DNA from: DATDPM01 sp963841995
Lineage (GTDB): Bacteria; Pseudomonadota; Alphaproteobacteria; DATDPM01
Assembly (NCBI GenBank): GCA_963841995.1
Contig: CAWJEX010000019.1
Span: forward strand, 151,800-215,799
DNA: 64,000 bases
Reading direction: 5' to 3'
The notes under the pieces were generated by a model. That model saw only the letters and a list, made by a program, of their open reading frames with translations. It was not told the DNA's origin and did not search any database. Shown here piece by piece: positions 38,219-47,363 of this stretch (within the stretch, counting starts at the first letter, position 1; each line of letters begins with the position of its first letter). The position numbers and the translations under genes are program-made.

Positions 38219-38605
38219 GTGATGCTTAGGTCATCTTTTCGGAGCGGTCAAGCTCCGCAAATCTCGCCCTCTGCTCCGCTACAATTCCTTGAGGAGCTTG
38301 CGCTACCCTGGGTCAACCGTGTTGTCGAGCCTGCGCTGGAATGCAGCAACGTTCGCCTCCAAGATGAACCGTTCCACGACCCGCTCCCCAAAACGCACGG
38401 CGCCATATCGCGTCGCGGGATCGAGATAGTCCAGGCCGCACTCAACAACGCAAGCTACAAGATTGAGAGCGACGGCTACATGACCAAAGGAACGCGCGAA
38501 GCTCTCAAGACGTATCAGGCCGATCACAAGCTGAAGGTCACCGGCACCGTCAACCCCGCCACGCTCAAGAATCTCAATATCAAGAACTTTGAGAAGTGGC
38601 TTTGA
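38219..38605 (+). CDS. Peptidoglycan-binding-like (PG_binding_1) protein, probably a fragment
   Basis: Residues 65-128 carry a typical PG_binding_1 repeat: EIVQAALNNASYKIESDGYM, then TKGTREALKTYQADHKLKVT and GTVNPATLKNL. The first 60 residues look non-coding and no signal peptide is visible. The natural N-terminus is therefore probably missing. The domain binds cell-wall glycan and normally sits at the end of hydrolases or secreted proteins. Confidence 0.5.
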   Translation: MMLRSSFRSGQAPQISPSAPLQFLEELALPWVNRVVEPALECSNVRLQDEPFHDPLPKTHGAISRRGIEIVQAALNNASYKIESDGYMTKGTREALKTYQADHKLKVTGTVNPATLKNLNIKNFEKWL

Positions 38606-38774
38606 CCCGTCGCAATCTGCATGGAGTGATGCCTCCTGCCGCAAGTGATCCGATGCCGCCCGACCAAGATATCATCCGAAGTCCGGCGCTTACATCTGGA
38701 CCGAGGTGGCCGGAAGAGATTATGCAACAACGTTATAGGTCGGCTTCAATACCTGCGCCGTACACCGTGCTTTC

Positions 38775-39155
38775 TTATCGACCCAGCAACTTGCGCTTCT
38801 CTTCGAATTCCTCCTTGTTGATCTCACCCTTCGCAAACCGCTCTTCGATGATGTCGAGCGCAATGTGAGAGCGCCCACGGTCACAATGTGGACAAGCTCC
38901 GTAACCGTGCCAGTGATGGCACATCCCGTGGCTGAAGGAGCGTACCAACCAGATGATCAAAGCGACGGTGCCGATGAGAGCGAGCAACATCACGAAGGGG
39001 CCTAGGATGATGCCCGGGTGATAACCCCAGTGTTCACCCCACATGTGGCCATACATCGGCCCCGGAGCAGCTGGGCCAACGCCCTCTTGGGCCCAAACAG
39101 GCAACGCAGCGAAGGCTAAAACACTGGAGGTAAGAAGTACGCTAAAACGCTTCAT
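38775..39155 (-). CDS. SHOCT-domain membrane protein
   Basis: About 126 residues from ATG 39155 (AGGAG 8 bases upstream): a signal peptide ending VWA|QEG, a Gly/His/Met-rich linker, a TM helix (about 55-75) and a His/Cys-rich cytosolic stretch (CHHWHGYGACPHCDRGRS). It ends with a SHOCT domain (IIEERFAKGEINKEEFEEKR). The His/Cys patch suggests metal binding. Such small proteins often accompany stress or metal-resistance genes. Confidence 0.8.
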   Translation of the reverse strand: MKRFSVLLTSSVLAFAALPVWAQEGVGPAAPGPMYGHMWGEHWGYHPGIILGPFVMLLALIGTVALIIWLVRSFSHGMCHHWHGYGACPHCDRGRSHIALDIIEERFAKGEINKEEFEEKRKLLGR

Positions 39156-39720
39156 GACCCACACTCCTATCGCCGTTCTCTTTCAGATTTATGACTGCAA
39201 TCCAGATTTCAAAATTACAGTTAACAATAAAATATATTGCTTCAGGCAGCTAACTACGTTGATCTGAATCAATTTCTGAGTCAGCTCTTGATCGGCGCTG
39301 AGAAGCGATTTACGGGCGGGGTCATGGTTGGACGCGATTTCAGAGCCATCATTCACCAAGGGGTGCTCGACGAGGGCGCCGAACTCCCGACGTAGCCATA
39401 CACCAGAGAAACGCTGGCTCTGAAAATCCGGTCGGTGCTCAATACACCAGAATGGCGAACCGAATTTTCCCTGCCCCTGTCGCAAATTCGGCACGCGGCA
39501 CGGTAAAAACCGGATACTCAGTGCGATGCTGATTCTCGACAGCATCCCGAGTTCTCAGTGTGACGGCGACAGGCGTATGGCGGGAAGGCTACGAGAACCC
39601 TTGCCCAGCGCGCTCTCGATGATCCGCGCAGCACGGGATCCATTGGGAATCCTCAACCCCGTTAAACGGCAGTACGAATTCGCCCGTCTCCGTCTCAATT
39701 TATTCTTTAATGAAAATTTA
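39156..39720. other. Intergenic region without recognisable gene
   Basis: 565 bases. The stretch next to 39156 is AT-rich and should promote the SHOCT gene. No other gene is supported. Confidence 0.4.
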
Positions 39721-39780
39721 GTGCCCGCTGCTGGACTCGAACCAGCACTCCCCTGCGGGAATCGGGTTTTAAGCCCTTGT
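39721..39780 (-). tRNA. Partial tRNA-Leu(UAA)-like 3' half
   Basis: On the minus strand: an anticodon arm GGG-CTTAAAA-CCC (anticodon TAA), a long variable arm (TCCC-GCA-GGGGA), a perfect T-arm (GCTGG-TTCGAGT-CCAGC) and an acceptor 3' strand AGCGGGCA. The D-arm and 5' acceptor strand are missing, so it cannot be functional. Such 3' tRNA pieces are typical scars of integrative elements. Confidence 0.6.
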
Positions 39781-39888
39781 GGCTGTCATGCTTAAAAGCC
39801 GAAGATCTATCGGTCGAATCAGATCTATTGACAGCAGCCAACTCGCGTCGTGACCTACATATGGTCTTATAGCAGTTTATCGATGACA

Positions 39889-40097
39889 TCGAAACGCTGC
39901 TCCGAAGCAGGTGGTGGTATCCAGGATTTCGCGGCGGGACAAACTCGCGCCGTAACCGATTGAAAACTTTCGGCTCGGACAGAGGTCTGGTGCCCAGGGC
40001 GGGATTCTCCAAGCTATAAAAATCAATAGCTTACAAAAAAGTGGGACACCGAATTTTCCCGTGGCGTTGTTAGGCTTTCCAGGGAAAGTGCCCCACT
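39889..40097 (+). repeat. Dispersed repeat copy 6 (full length)
   Basis: Same layout as copy 4. It begins GAAACGCTGCTCCGAAGCAG and has TCTGGTGCCCAGGGCGGGAT (one G shorter), the linker and the AGTGGGACAC / GTGCCCCACT module. It borders the small-molecule gene cluster on its left. Confidence 0.85.
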
Positions 40098-40135
40098 CTG
40101 TGGGAATGGCCGCCGCATTCAACGTGGCCTAACTC

Positions 40136-40444
40136 CTACCCCGTCACCGCAACGCTGCATAGAATGACCGCAACGAGCTGTGCCTGCCTGCTGGTGCCGG
40201 TCTTGGCGAGAATGTTCTTACGGTGTGTCCGTGTTGTGTGGATGCTAACGCCATTGTTGGCGGCGGTGTCCTCGATCAATTTCCCTTCGGCTAGCGCGCT
40301 TGCGACGCTGGTTTGCGTCCCCGTCAATCCGAAGAGTTCCTGAAGCGCGAGAATAGCGGGTGTTGGCGACTCCGGATCGCGAAGAAATAGGATAGCCGCT
40401 GGCACCGGCTTCCGAATCCTTCTCCGCTGCGTCCGAAAGCACAT
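40136..40444 (-). CDS. LuxR-type HTH regulator, N-terminally truncated
   Basis: 102 residues ending with a LuxR C-terminal HTH: FGLTGTQTSVASALAEGKLI, then VSIHTTRTHRKNILAKTGTS. The sensor domain is missing; only AAILFLRDPESPTP, typical of the linker before such HTHs, remains. An upstream ATG at about 40460 with a good ribosome site (AAGGAG) is in another frame, so a frameshift may be involved. It is divergent from the ligase gene and could regulate the cluster. Confidence 0.6.
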   Translation of the reverse strand: MCFRTQRRRIRKPVPAAILFLRDPESPTPAILALQELFGLTGTQTSVASALAEGKLIEDTAANNGVSIHTTRTHRKNILAKTGTSRQAQLVAVILCSVAVTG

Positions 40445-40663
40445 CGGGTTTCTGTCTCATCTTCGCTCCTTGTTCAGCTACGATGAGCCAGAAACCCTCC
40501 CTTGCTCAATCACCTCATTCTGTCCAACTTAGGCTGACGGGGTACAATCCGATGCCATCCGGCGACACCGCTGGCGTCGAACGCACCATTGAACTAGCTT
40601 TGTATCTAGATCCTTTCTCGAGCGCAGGCCGCAGGCTGTGCCGAGCGGGCTCCCTGTACAAAA

Positions 40664-42062
40664 ATGCCTAAGCGGCAAGTGAAGATGTCCTTTCAGCCAA
40701 ATACGGTCTTTCTCGCTTGGCCGCCATTTATCGCGTCCCAGCCGGTGTCGCTGCTCGACGTCCTTGCCGGCCTGAAACAGTCGCAATATTGGTCCGCGGC
40801 AAAGCTCGCGCGGGGGCAGCAGGCTCAACTGACCGTGCTGCTGGAATGGGCCGCCAACAATGTTCCCCATTACCGGGACGCCGAGTGGACCTCCAAAAAA
40901 CTTGGCGAATTGAAGCGCACGCCGAAGGCGTTTTGGGATATCTGGCGCAGCCTGCCGATATTGACGAAGGCGGAACTGCGCGCCGGAGGCGCGCGCATGA
41001 ACGCAGGTGAAGTCCCTCGGGTGCATTTACCCTTGGGCAAGACAATCACCTCGGGCTCGACCGGGATTTCGGTCGAGGTAATAACGACCGCGGTCACCCG
41101 ATTGATGTGGAATTCCCTGACGGTGCGGGAAACGCTATGGCACCGGCGGGACGTCAGCAAGCGCCTCGGCGTCATCCGATACTTCTCCAAAGCGGCCCGG
41201 GACCCCCAAGGCAAAACCGCAGCCTCCTGGGGACCTCCCGTCTCGCAATGCTATCGCACCGGACCGGCTGGATTCATTCACGTTGGCTATCCCGTGGATG
41301 TCCTTGCGGCGTGGCTGCGCCGCTTCGACCCGTACTATCTGTTGACCTATCCGAGTGTCGCTGGAGCTCTCCTGGACGAACTAGGCGATCCTTCCGCCAA
41401 GCCGCCGTCCTTGGAGGAAATCACCTTTATCTCCGAGCCGCTGGCCCCCGCGCTTGAGGCGCGTTTGAACACGGAATGGAGAATACGCGTTTCGGAAATC
41501 TATTCCGCCAACGAGATGGGGACTATCGCCTTCCGTTGCGCCAAATATGGCAACCTTCATGTGCAGTCGGAAGCCATGCTGGTGGAGATCGTCGACGAAG
41601 CCGGGAATCCGTGTGGGTCCGGAGAGGCTGGACGAGTCGTCGTCACGCCACTGCACAATCTTGCGACCCCCTTGATTCGTTACGAGATCGGCGATTACGC
41701 CACCATGGGCGAGCCCTGCGCCTGCGGAAGAGGGTTGCCCGTGATCCAACAAGTGCTGGGGCGGGTCCGCAATTTGGTGCGGACTCCCGATGGGCGGCGT
41801 TACTGGCCGGTGAATCTCGGCAAATTCAGGTCGATGATATCGATGCGCCAGGCGCAGTACGTCCAGTGCGCGCTGGATACCATTCAGCTGCGGGTGGTCC
41901 TAAACCAGCCATTAACCGAAGAGGAGCACGATCAGGCCGTGGAATTCGTGCGAAAAGCGTTGGGGTATCCGTTCCGAGTTCGAGATCGTGCCTGTCAACG
42001 AAATCGAACGCGGACCGACCGGAAAATTCGAGGAGTTCCTCTCGCTTTTGCCAACTCCATAG
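40664..42062 (+). CDS. PaaK-like adenylate-forming ligase (single-base frameshift near the 3' end)
   Basis: About 465 residues: AMP-binding enzyme of the phenylacetate-CoA-ligase/CapK group. TSGSTG (residues 129-134) is the phosphate loop, SEIYSANEMGTIAFRC the adenine region and LIRYEIGDYATM the ribose-binding Asp motif. Near 41980 an extra C breaks the frame; without it the end reads EFEIVPVNEIERGPTGKFEE and stops at 42062, with the catalytic Lys in TGKF. Read without correction the frame runs to 42112. Such enzymes activate aryl or alkyl acids to CoA thioesters or amides. It is the first gene of the cluster. Confidence 0.85.
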
Positions 42063-42301
42063 CCTTCATTAGGAAACTTCGCGATGTGCTGTTCAACGGA
42101 AAGATCTTTTAGACGGCGATCGAGGCCGAGTGCGCGTCAAATGCTGGCGGAGACCCGGCATAGCGTCGGCTTCACGGCGCACTTAACCGTCGACCGATCG
42201 CGCCCGAAACCATCCTGCCCATCGGGCATCCACATTCCAAATGCGTCAAGCTCGCTGTTAATCTAATATACGCGCGAGGGCGACCAAAGGGGCTGGATCA
42301 G

Positions 42302-42979
42302 ATGCAAGAAGAATACATCCGAGACTTGCTTGCCAATCCGGAAATGCTGCGCATGGGCCATTTCCAGAGGCAGGAAGACCTCAACCTTGGCCTCGGCTGG
42401 ATTTACTATGCGCTCGCGCGAATCATTAGGCCGGCGCGTGTCGTCGTCATTGGCTCTTATCGGGGATTCGTGCCAAGCGTCTTGGCTAAATCCTTAATGG
42501 ACAATATCGAAGGCGGGGAAGTTTTATTCATCGACCCTTCCTATGCCGATGACTTCTGGGCCGATGCCGTGCGGGTTGAAACCTATTTCCAGCAGTTGGG
42601 GACACCGAACGTCCGTCACTACCGTCACACCACGCAAGAATTCGTGGCGACGCAAGCGTATATGGAGCTTGCCGATATCGGATTGCTGATGATCGACGGT
42701 CATCACACTGCCGAACAGGCCAGGCTAGACTACCTCGCTTTTTATGGAAAGCTGACCGAGAATGCCGTCGTGTTATTTCACGATAGCGTCCGTCAAAAAA
42801 CCAGCAAGATTTATGGAAAAGATCGTCTCTACGTGCATACCGTCTGCGCCTTGATGGAGCGACTCAGAATGACTCCGGGGTTAGAACTTTTCACGCTGCC
42901 TTATGCAAGCGGTGTCACTATGGTGAAGGGGCGACCCGAGACGCTCGACTTCATCAATCAACCATTTGATGTCAACTGA
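42302..42979 (+). CDS. SAM-dependent methyltransferase (Methyltransf_24-like)
   Basis: 225 residues with a class I fold: motif I VVVIGSYRGFVPSVLAKSL, acidic strand-2 end LFIDPSYADD, and LLMIDGHHTAEQARLDYLAF with a possible metal-binding acid and His pair. AVVLFHDSVR is also typical of Methyltransf_24 and cephalosporin-hydroxylase-type enzymes. It probably methylates an O or N atom of the cluster product. AAGGGG 10-15 bases upstream supports the start. Confidence 0.82.
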   Translation: MQEEYIRDLLANPEMLRMGHFQRQEDLNLGLGWIYYALARIIRPARVVVIGSYRGFVPSVLAKSLMDNIEGGEVLFIDPSYADDFWADAVRVETYFQQLGTPNVRHYRHTTQEFVATQAYMELADIGLLMIDGHHTAEQARLDYLAFYGKLTENAVVLFHDSVRQKTSKIYGKDRLYVHTVCALMERLRMTPGLELFTLPYASGVTMVKGRPETLDFINQPFDVN

Positions 42980-43028
42980 CTGGTGGCAGGTCAAGACTGA
43001 CTGGTACACATGACATTGACGGAGCGGA

Positions 43029-44222
43029 ATGAGTTGCATGGATAATTTGCAATACGCCCAGCCCGGGCCGAGGCTCGTCAATGCCCTGCGAGGCTGGAAA
43101 GAAATGGAAAGCCCGCGAGAGCCATTCGTCATCGGCGTGCTGCCGGGAGAAGGGATCGGCCCCGAGATCATCGGGGCCAGCCTGGAATTGCTGAGCATAA
43201 TTCAATCGGCCAACCAATACCGGTTCGATATCCGGTGGGGCGGCAAGATCGGCATGGAAGCCCAGAAAGAAACCGGGCGGACATTGACGGACGAAGTCGT
43301 CCAGTTCTGTGAATCGGTGTTCAGGGAACGCGGCGCGATTCTCTGCGGTCCTGGCGGCGGCCGTTTCGTTTATGACCTGCGGCGGCAATTCGACTTGTAC
43401 TGCAAAATGGTTCCCTTGCGCCCTCTGCCTGCCGTGCGTAACACGGGTGCGCTCAGACCAGAAGTCGTGGATAAAGCGGACATTCTGATTATCAGGGAAG
43501 CCACCGGGGGTCTTTATCTCGGCGAATTCGGATTCGAAGAACGGGCCGAAGGCCGGCGTGCTTATCATCGATTTCATTACGACGAGCAGCAAGTTGCTCG
43601 CATTCTGCGGGCGGCGCTTCAGGTCGCCCAGATGCGACGCAAGCGCCTCCATGTCGTCACCAAACTGGCCGGCGCTCCGTCCATCAGCGAATTGTGGCGG
43701 CAACAAACGGAGCGGTTGTCTGCTGGAACAGAAATTAAAGTGCAGACGTTGGACGTGGATACCGCCTGCTACCTCATGGTGGCCGATGCCGGGAATTTCG
43801 ACGTCGTGGTGGTGTCCAATATGTTCGGCGACGTCCTCGCCGATAGTGCGAGTCTACTGCTGAGTTCGCGGGGCATGTCGTATTCGGCCAATTTTGCCGA
43901 CCACGGCTTGGCGGTTTATCAGACAGGCCATGGCGCCGCCTATGATCTGGCCGGAACGAATCGGGCTAATCCCGTCGGACAGATTCTCTCTTTGGCCATG
44001 ATGCTCCGCGAGAGTTTCGGCTTGGCAAGTCTTGCGAACAAAGTCGAGACGGCGGTCAACGATGTGCTCGCGCAGGGATGGCGAACCCGAGATATCATGG
44101 CGCCTGGATGTACGGAAATAGGCACCCAGGAACTCGGCCAGCGCATTGCGCAACGCCTGGGCGATAGATTGACCGAATCCTCAGAAGCCGCGATAGCGAT
44201 CTCCCTCCGGGCTTGCAAGTGA
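43029..44222 (+). CDS. Isocitrate/isopropylmalate dehydrogenase-family enzyme
   Basis: 397 residues: a beta-decarboxylating dehydrogenase. GVLPGEGIGPEIIGASLELL is the family start, LRRQFDLYCKMVPLRPLP the substrate Arg region, and VVVSNMFGDVLADSASLLLS carries the metal-binding Asps. HGAAYDLAGTNRANPVGQIL is the nucleotide-binding HGSAPDIAGK-like motif in unusual form. It would oxidise and decarboxylate a hydroxy-acid, possibly not isopropylmalate. The next gene starts in a GTGA overlap. Confidence 0.88.
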   Translation: MSCMDNLQYAQPGPRLVNALRGWKEMESPREPFVIGVLPGEGIGPEIIGASLELLSIIQSANQYRFDIRWGGKIGMEAQKETGRTLTDEVVQFCESVFRERGAILCGPGGGRFVYDLRRQFDLYCKMVPLRPLPAVRNTGALRPEVVDKADILIIREATGGLYLGEFGFEERAEGRRAYHRFHYDEQQVARILRAALQVAQMRRKRLHVVTKLAGAPSISELWRQQTERLSAGTEIKVQTLDVDTACYLMVADAGNFDVVVVSNMFGDVLADSASLLLSSRGMSYSANFADHGLAVYQTGHGAAYDLAGTNRANPVGQILSLAMMLRESFGLASLANKVETAVNDVLAQGWRTRDIMAPGCTEIGTQELGQRIAQRLGDRLTESSEAAIAISLRACK

Positions 44223-46231
44223 CAAAACCAGCGTTGCTCTTGGTGGATATGCAGCGCGATTTCCTTGACCGCGCGGCACTATATCCGGCTCGGGATGCCT
44301 TAATTCGTCGTGCGTCCTCGCTGCTTTCCGGCTGGCGAGCGCTCGGTCTGCCTCTGTTCCATGTCCACACTTTGATTCGCCCGGATGGAACGGATCGCAT
44401 GCCGCACTGGGCGCGCACGAATTATTGGGCGTGCGTCGAGGGCACGGAAGGCGCCCTGCCTCCGCCCGAACTCGCTCCGCTGCCAGATGAACCCGTGATC
44501 CGCAAACGTTTTTTCAGCGCGTTCGGCAATCCCCAACTCGACACGGCGTTGAAATCGATGAAAATCGATTCCCTTGCAATTGCGGGCATCTATCTGCACG
44601 GCTGTATCCGGACGACGGCATTTGATGCTTATGAGCGCGGTTACGAGACATGGATAGCGGAAGATGTTGCCGGCTCGACTGAACCGCTGCACGCTGAGTT
44701 GAGCCGCCGTTACCTAGAGGGCCGCGCAGCCCGCTTCATGCCTGCGAATGAGATTCTGCTCAGCACGGGGAAAGGCGAAGGAGAGCTTGCCGCTTCCTCG
44801 CCGACATTGTCTGTCGCCTGCATCGATCGGCACTGGAGGCAAACTCGCTGCCTGCGCAGGCTGGAACAATGCAATCCCGCGAATCCGCGCGAGGTGATTT
44901 CTGCTGTCGGCATCGCCGGACAATCCGACGTGGCCGAAGCCGTTAGGACAGCCAGCGAGGCTCAACGGCCGTGGGGAGCACAGGACAATCGGACCCGCTC
45001 GAACTTACTTGCGGCGTGGTACGGCGCACTCGCGCGAAGGAGCGAAGAATTGGCCGCAATCATGGCGCGAGAAATCGGCAAGCCTATAAACGACGCCCGA
45101 GAGGAGATCGAACGCGCTCAGGCCCATCTTGAGTCGGTCGTCCGATTGACAGAGGTTGGCGAATCACAATTGAGCCACGTTACGGTACGCCACCAGCCAC
45201 TCGGAACAATCGGCGTAATCACACCCTGGAACAATCCGGTCGCCATCCCGGTCAGCAAAATCGCCGCGGCCCTCGCATTCGGCAATACCGTCGTATGGAA
45301 ACCAGCGCCCCAAGCGTCCAAAATATCAATGACGATCATGGATACTTTCGCTGAAGCAGGCCTTCCGGTCTCCACCCTCAATCTCCTGTTCGGTGATGCC
45401 AGCGCAGCGCGGCTGCTGATGCAGGAACGGGACATTTCTGCAATTTCGCTGACCGGTTCGATCGCTGCGGGCCATACTGCAACGGCCTTGTGCCTGGCCG
45501 CGGGAAAGCCTTTACAGGCCGAGTTGGGGGGCAACAACGCCATGATCGTGTTGGCTGACGCCGACCTGGAAAGCGAAGCCATGAACCTCGCGTTGGCGGC
45601 ATTCAATTTCGCTGGACAGCGTTGCACGGCCATTCGCCGCTTTATTGTCGAGAAATCCATCCTCGGTCGATTTGAGGAGACTTTGATTGCAGCAACGCAG
45701 TCTTTACGAATTGGCGAGCCGCTCGATGGCGCCACGCAAATTGGGCCGCTGGTGGCGGCCGAGCGGCGGGCGGCGGTGGCTGATACGGTCAAGCGGGCCA
45801 TTGCCGGTGGCGGCCGGCTATTGTGCGGCGGCGGAATACCGGCCGGCCGGGATCGCGGATATTGGTACTCGCCAACCTTGATCGGCGATATCGGCCCTGA
45901 GACCGAGATCTTCCAGGAAGAAACCTTTGGCCCAGTTGCGGTGGTGACGGCGGCAAACAATCTCGATCAAGCCATCGCCCTGGCCAATCACGTGCCGCAC
46001 GGGCTGGTTTGCGGTCTGCTCGGGGGCGATACATCGGCTCAAGACCGCTTCGCCGTGGCGGCAGAGGCCGGAATACTCCGGCTATCCGCGGGGCCGCTGG
46101 CCATTCATCCGGAAGCTCCCTTCGGTGGTTGGAAGGCTTCGCGCATTGGGCCGCCCGAGCATGGCAGGTGGGATCTCGATTTCTATACCCAACCGCAAGC
46201 GGTCTACGGAAAAACCGCCAAACCATCGTAA
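44219..46231 (+). CDS. Isochorismatase-like cysteine hydrolase fused to aldehyde dehydrogenase
   Basis: About 670 residues from GTG 44219 (GTGA overlap). Residues 1-185 are a cysteine hydrolase with Asp 10 (LLLVDMQRDF), Lys 96 (VIRKRFFSAF) and Cys 129 (IYLHGCIRTTAFDA). Residues 215-670 are an NAD(P)-dependent aldehyde dehydrogenase with Asn 338 (TPWNNP), Glu 435 (QAELGGNN) and Cys 469 (GQRCTAIRR). All catalytic residues of both halves are present. The fusion suggests amide cleavage and aldehyde oxidation on one metabolite. I know of no characterised enzyme with this order. Confidence 0.88.
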   Translation: MTKPALLLVDMQRDFLDRAALYPARDALIRRASSLLSGWRALGLPLFHVHTLIRPDGTDRMPHWARTNYWACVEGTEGALPPPELAPLPDEPVIRKRFFSAFGNPQLDTALKSMKIDSLAIAGIYLHGCIRTTAFDAYERGYETWIAEDVAGSTEPLHAELSRRYLEGRAARFMPANEILLSTGKGEGELAASSPTLSVACIDRHWRQTRCLRRLEQCNPANPREVISAVGIAGQSDVAEAVRTASEAQRPWGAQDNRTRSNLLAAWYGALARRSEELAAIMAREIGKPINDAREEIERAQAHLESVVRLTEVGESQLSHVTVRHQPLGTIGVITPWNNPVAIPVSKIAAALAFGNTVVWKPAPQASKISMTIMDTFAEAGLPVSTLNLLFGDASAARLLMQERDISAISLTGSIAAGHTATALCLAAGKPLQAELGGNNAMIVLADADLESEAMNLALAAFNFAGQRCTAIRRFIVEKSILGRFEETLIAATQSLRIGEPLDGATQIGPLVAAERRAAVADTVKRAIAGGGRLLCGGGIPAGRDRGYWYSPTLIGDIGPETEIFQEETFGPVAVVTAANNLDQAIALANHVPHGLVCGLLGGDTSAQDRFAVAAEAGILRLSAGPLAIHPEAPFGGWKASRIGPPEHGRWDLDFYTQPQAVYGKTAKPS

Positions 46232-46241
46232 GCTCGCCGCG

Positions 46242-47363
46242 ATGGTGCGATACCGATACAATTCGGCCGACAACCACCTCAACACGCAATGGCTGCCCAG
46301 GAACATGTGGCAGGAACGCGTGGCGACGCCGTTCCGCGAGCTAGCACCGCGCGTGGTGGAAACTCCGACCGGCAGTTACTGGTGCTGGGAAGGCAAGCAG
46401 CGCGGCATGGCGGCCGACGGCAGCAGCAATCCCGCATGGCAAGCGCACGAATTTCCGGGTGTCGACCTGGCGGCAGGATGTCTGCCACCCTCCGATCCCG
46501 AACTCGCGCTCAGCCACCTGGATAGGGCGGGTATTTTTGCCGCCGTGTTTTTCGGTGACACGCGCAAATGGATGGTTGAGAATTCATTGCTGAGGCTGGA
46601 AATGTACCGCGCCTACAATGATTTCTGCCTTGAATTGTCGGCGCATGCGCCGGATCGCCTGATTTACCTGCCCATGCTATCCACCGCCGACCCGCAGGCC
46701 TGCTTGGGGGAACTGAAGCGCGTCGCCGCACTGGGCGCACGCGGTATTGAATTCGACATGTTCGACCTTGGCGCACCCATACACGATCGTGTATGGGAGC
46801 CGCTTTGGGAGGAGATCGAAAACCGCGGGTTAGTGCTGTGCAGCCATACCGGAAGCGCGGCGGGGACAGCTTTTGCCCCCAACGAATTTGGCCAGTCGCT
46901 CGCCCAGCACGCTACCAATCTTTTCGGTGCCGCGCGGCCGATCAGCCAGATGGTATTCAGTGGCGTATTCGAACGGCACCCAAGATTAAGGTGGATCATG
47001 GCGGAATGCCGGATCGGCTGGCTGCCGTTTCTGTTTTCCTGGATGGATCGGCAAATCGACGTGCGTCCGGCAGACAGAACCGTCAGTTTAGGCATGCGGC
47101 CCAGCGAATATCTCCGCCGCAACGTCTATTTTACGTTTGAGGAGGATCATGTTGGCGCGAAGTTGTTGCGAGAGAATTGGTCCGGTCTAGCCGACGTCGT
47201 AATCTGGGGTTGTGACTACCCGCATGCGCAGGGACTGTGGCCCGATCCGGCTCCGGTGGTGGATGCCATGCTCGCCGGACTCGATATTGGCCTGACCGCG
47301 GAAATCCTATTTCATCGCACGGCAAGATTGTTCGGCATTTCCCAAAGGCTTGGGGAATCGTGA
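46242..47363 (+). CDS. Amidohydrolase-2 family metal-dependent hydrolase/decarboxylase
   Basis: 373 residues from ATG 46242. It has a TIM-barrel of the ACMSD-like family: an N-terminal NSADNHLN in place of DxHxH, VVFFGDTRKWM, LVLCSHTGSAAG with a metal His, RWIMAECRIGWLPF and the late VIWGCDYPHAQGLWPD with the catalytic Asp. Such enzymes decarboxylate or hydrolyse aromatic or unsaturated acids. It ends in a GTGA overlap with the Rieske oxygenase. Confidence 0.85.
   Translation: MVRYRYNSADNHLNTQWLPRNMWQERVATPFRELAPRVVETPTGSYWCWEGKQRGMAADGSSNPAWQAHEFPGVDLAAGCLPPSDPELALSHLDRAGIFAAVFFGDTRKWMVENSLLRLEMYRAYNDFCLELSAHAPDRLIYLPMLSTADPQACLGELKRVAALGARGIEFDMFDLGAPIHDRVWEPLWEEIENRGLVLCSHTGSAAGTAFAPNEFGQSLAQHATNLFGAARPISQMVFSGVFERHPRLRWIMAECRIGWLPFLFSWMDRQIDVRPADRTVSLGMRPSEYLRRNVYFTFEEDHVGAKLLRENWSGLADVVIWGCDYPHAQGLWPDPAPVVDAMLAGLDIGLTAEILFHRTARLFGISQRLGES

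Noticed and set aside
39526..39795. Open frame ending VPAAGLEPALPCGNRVLSPC
   Set aside because: Also a false translation across tRNA-like sequence at 39721-39780.
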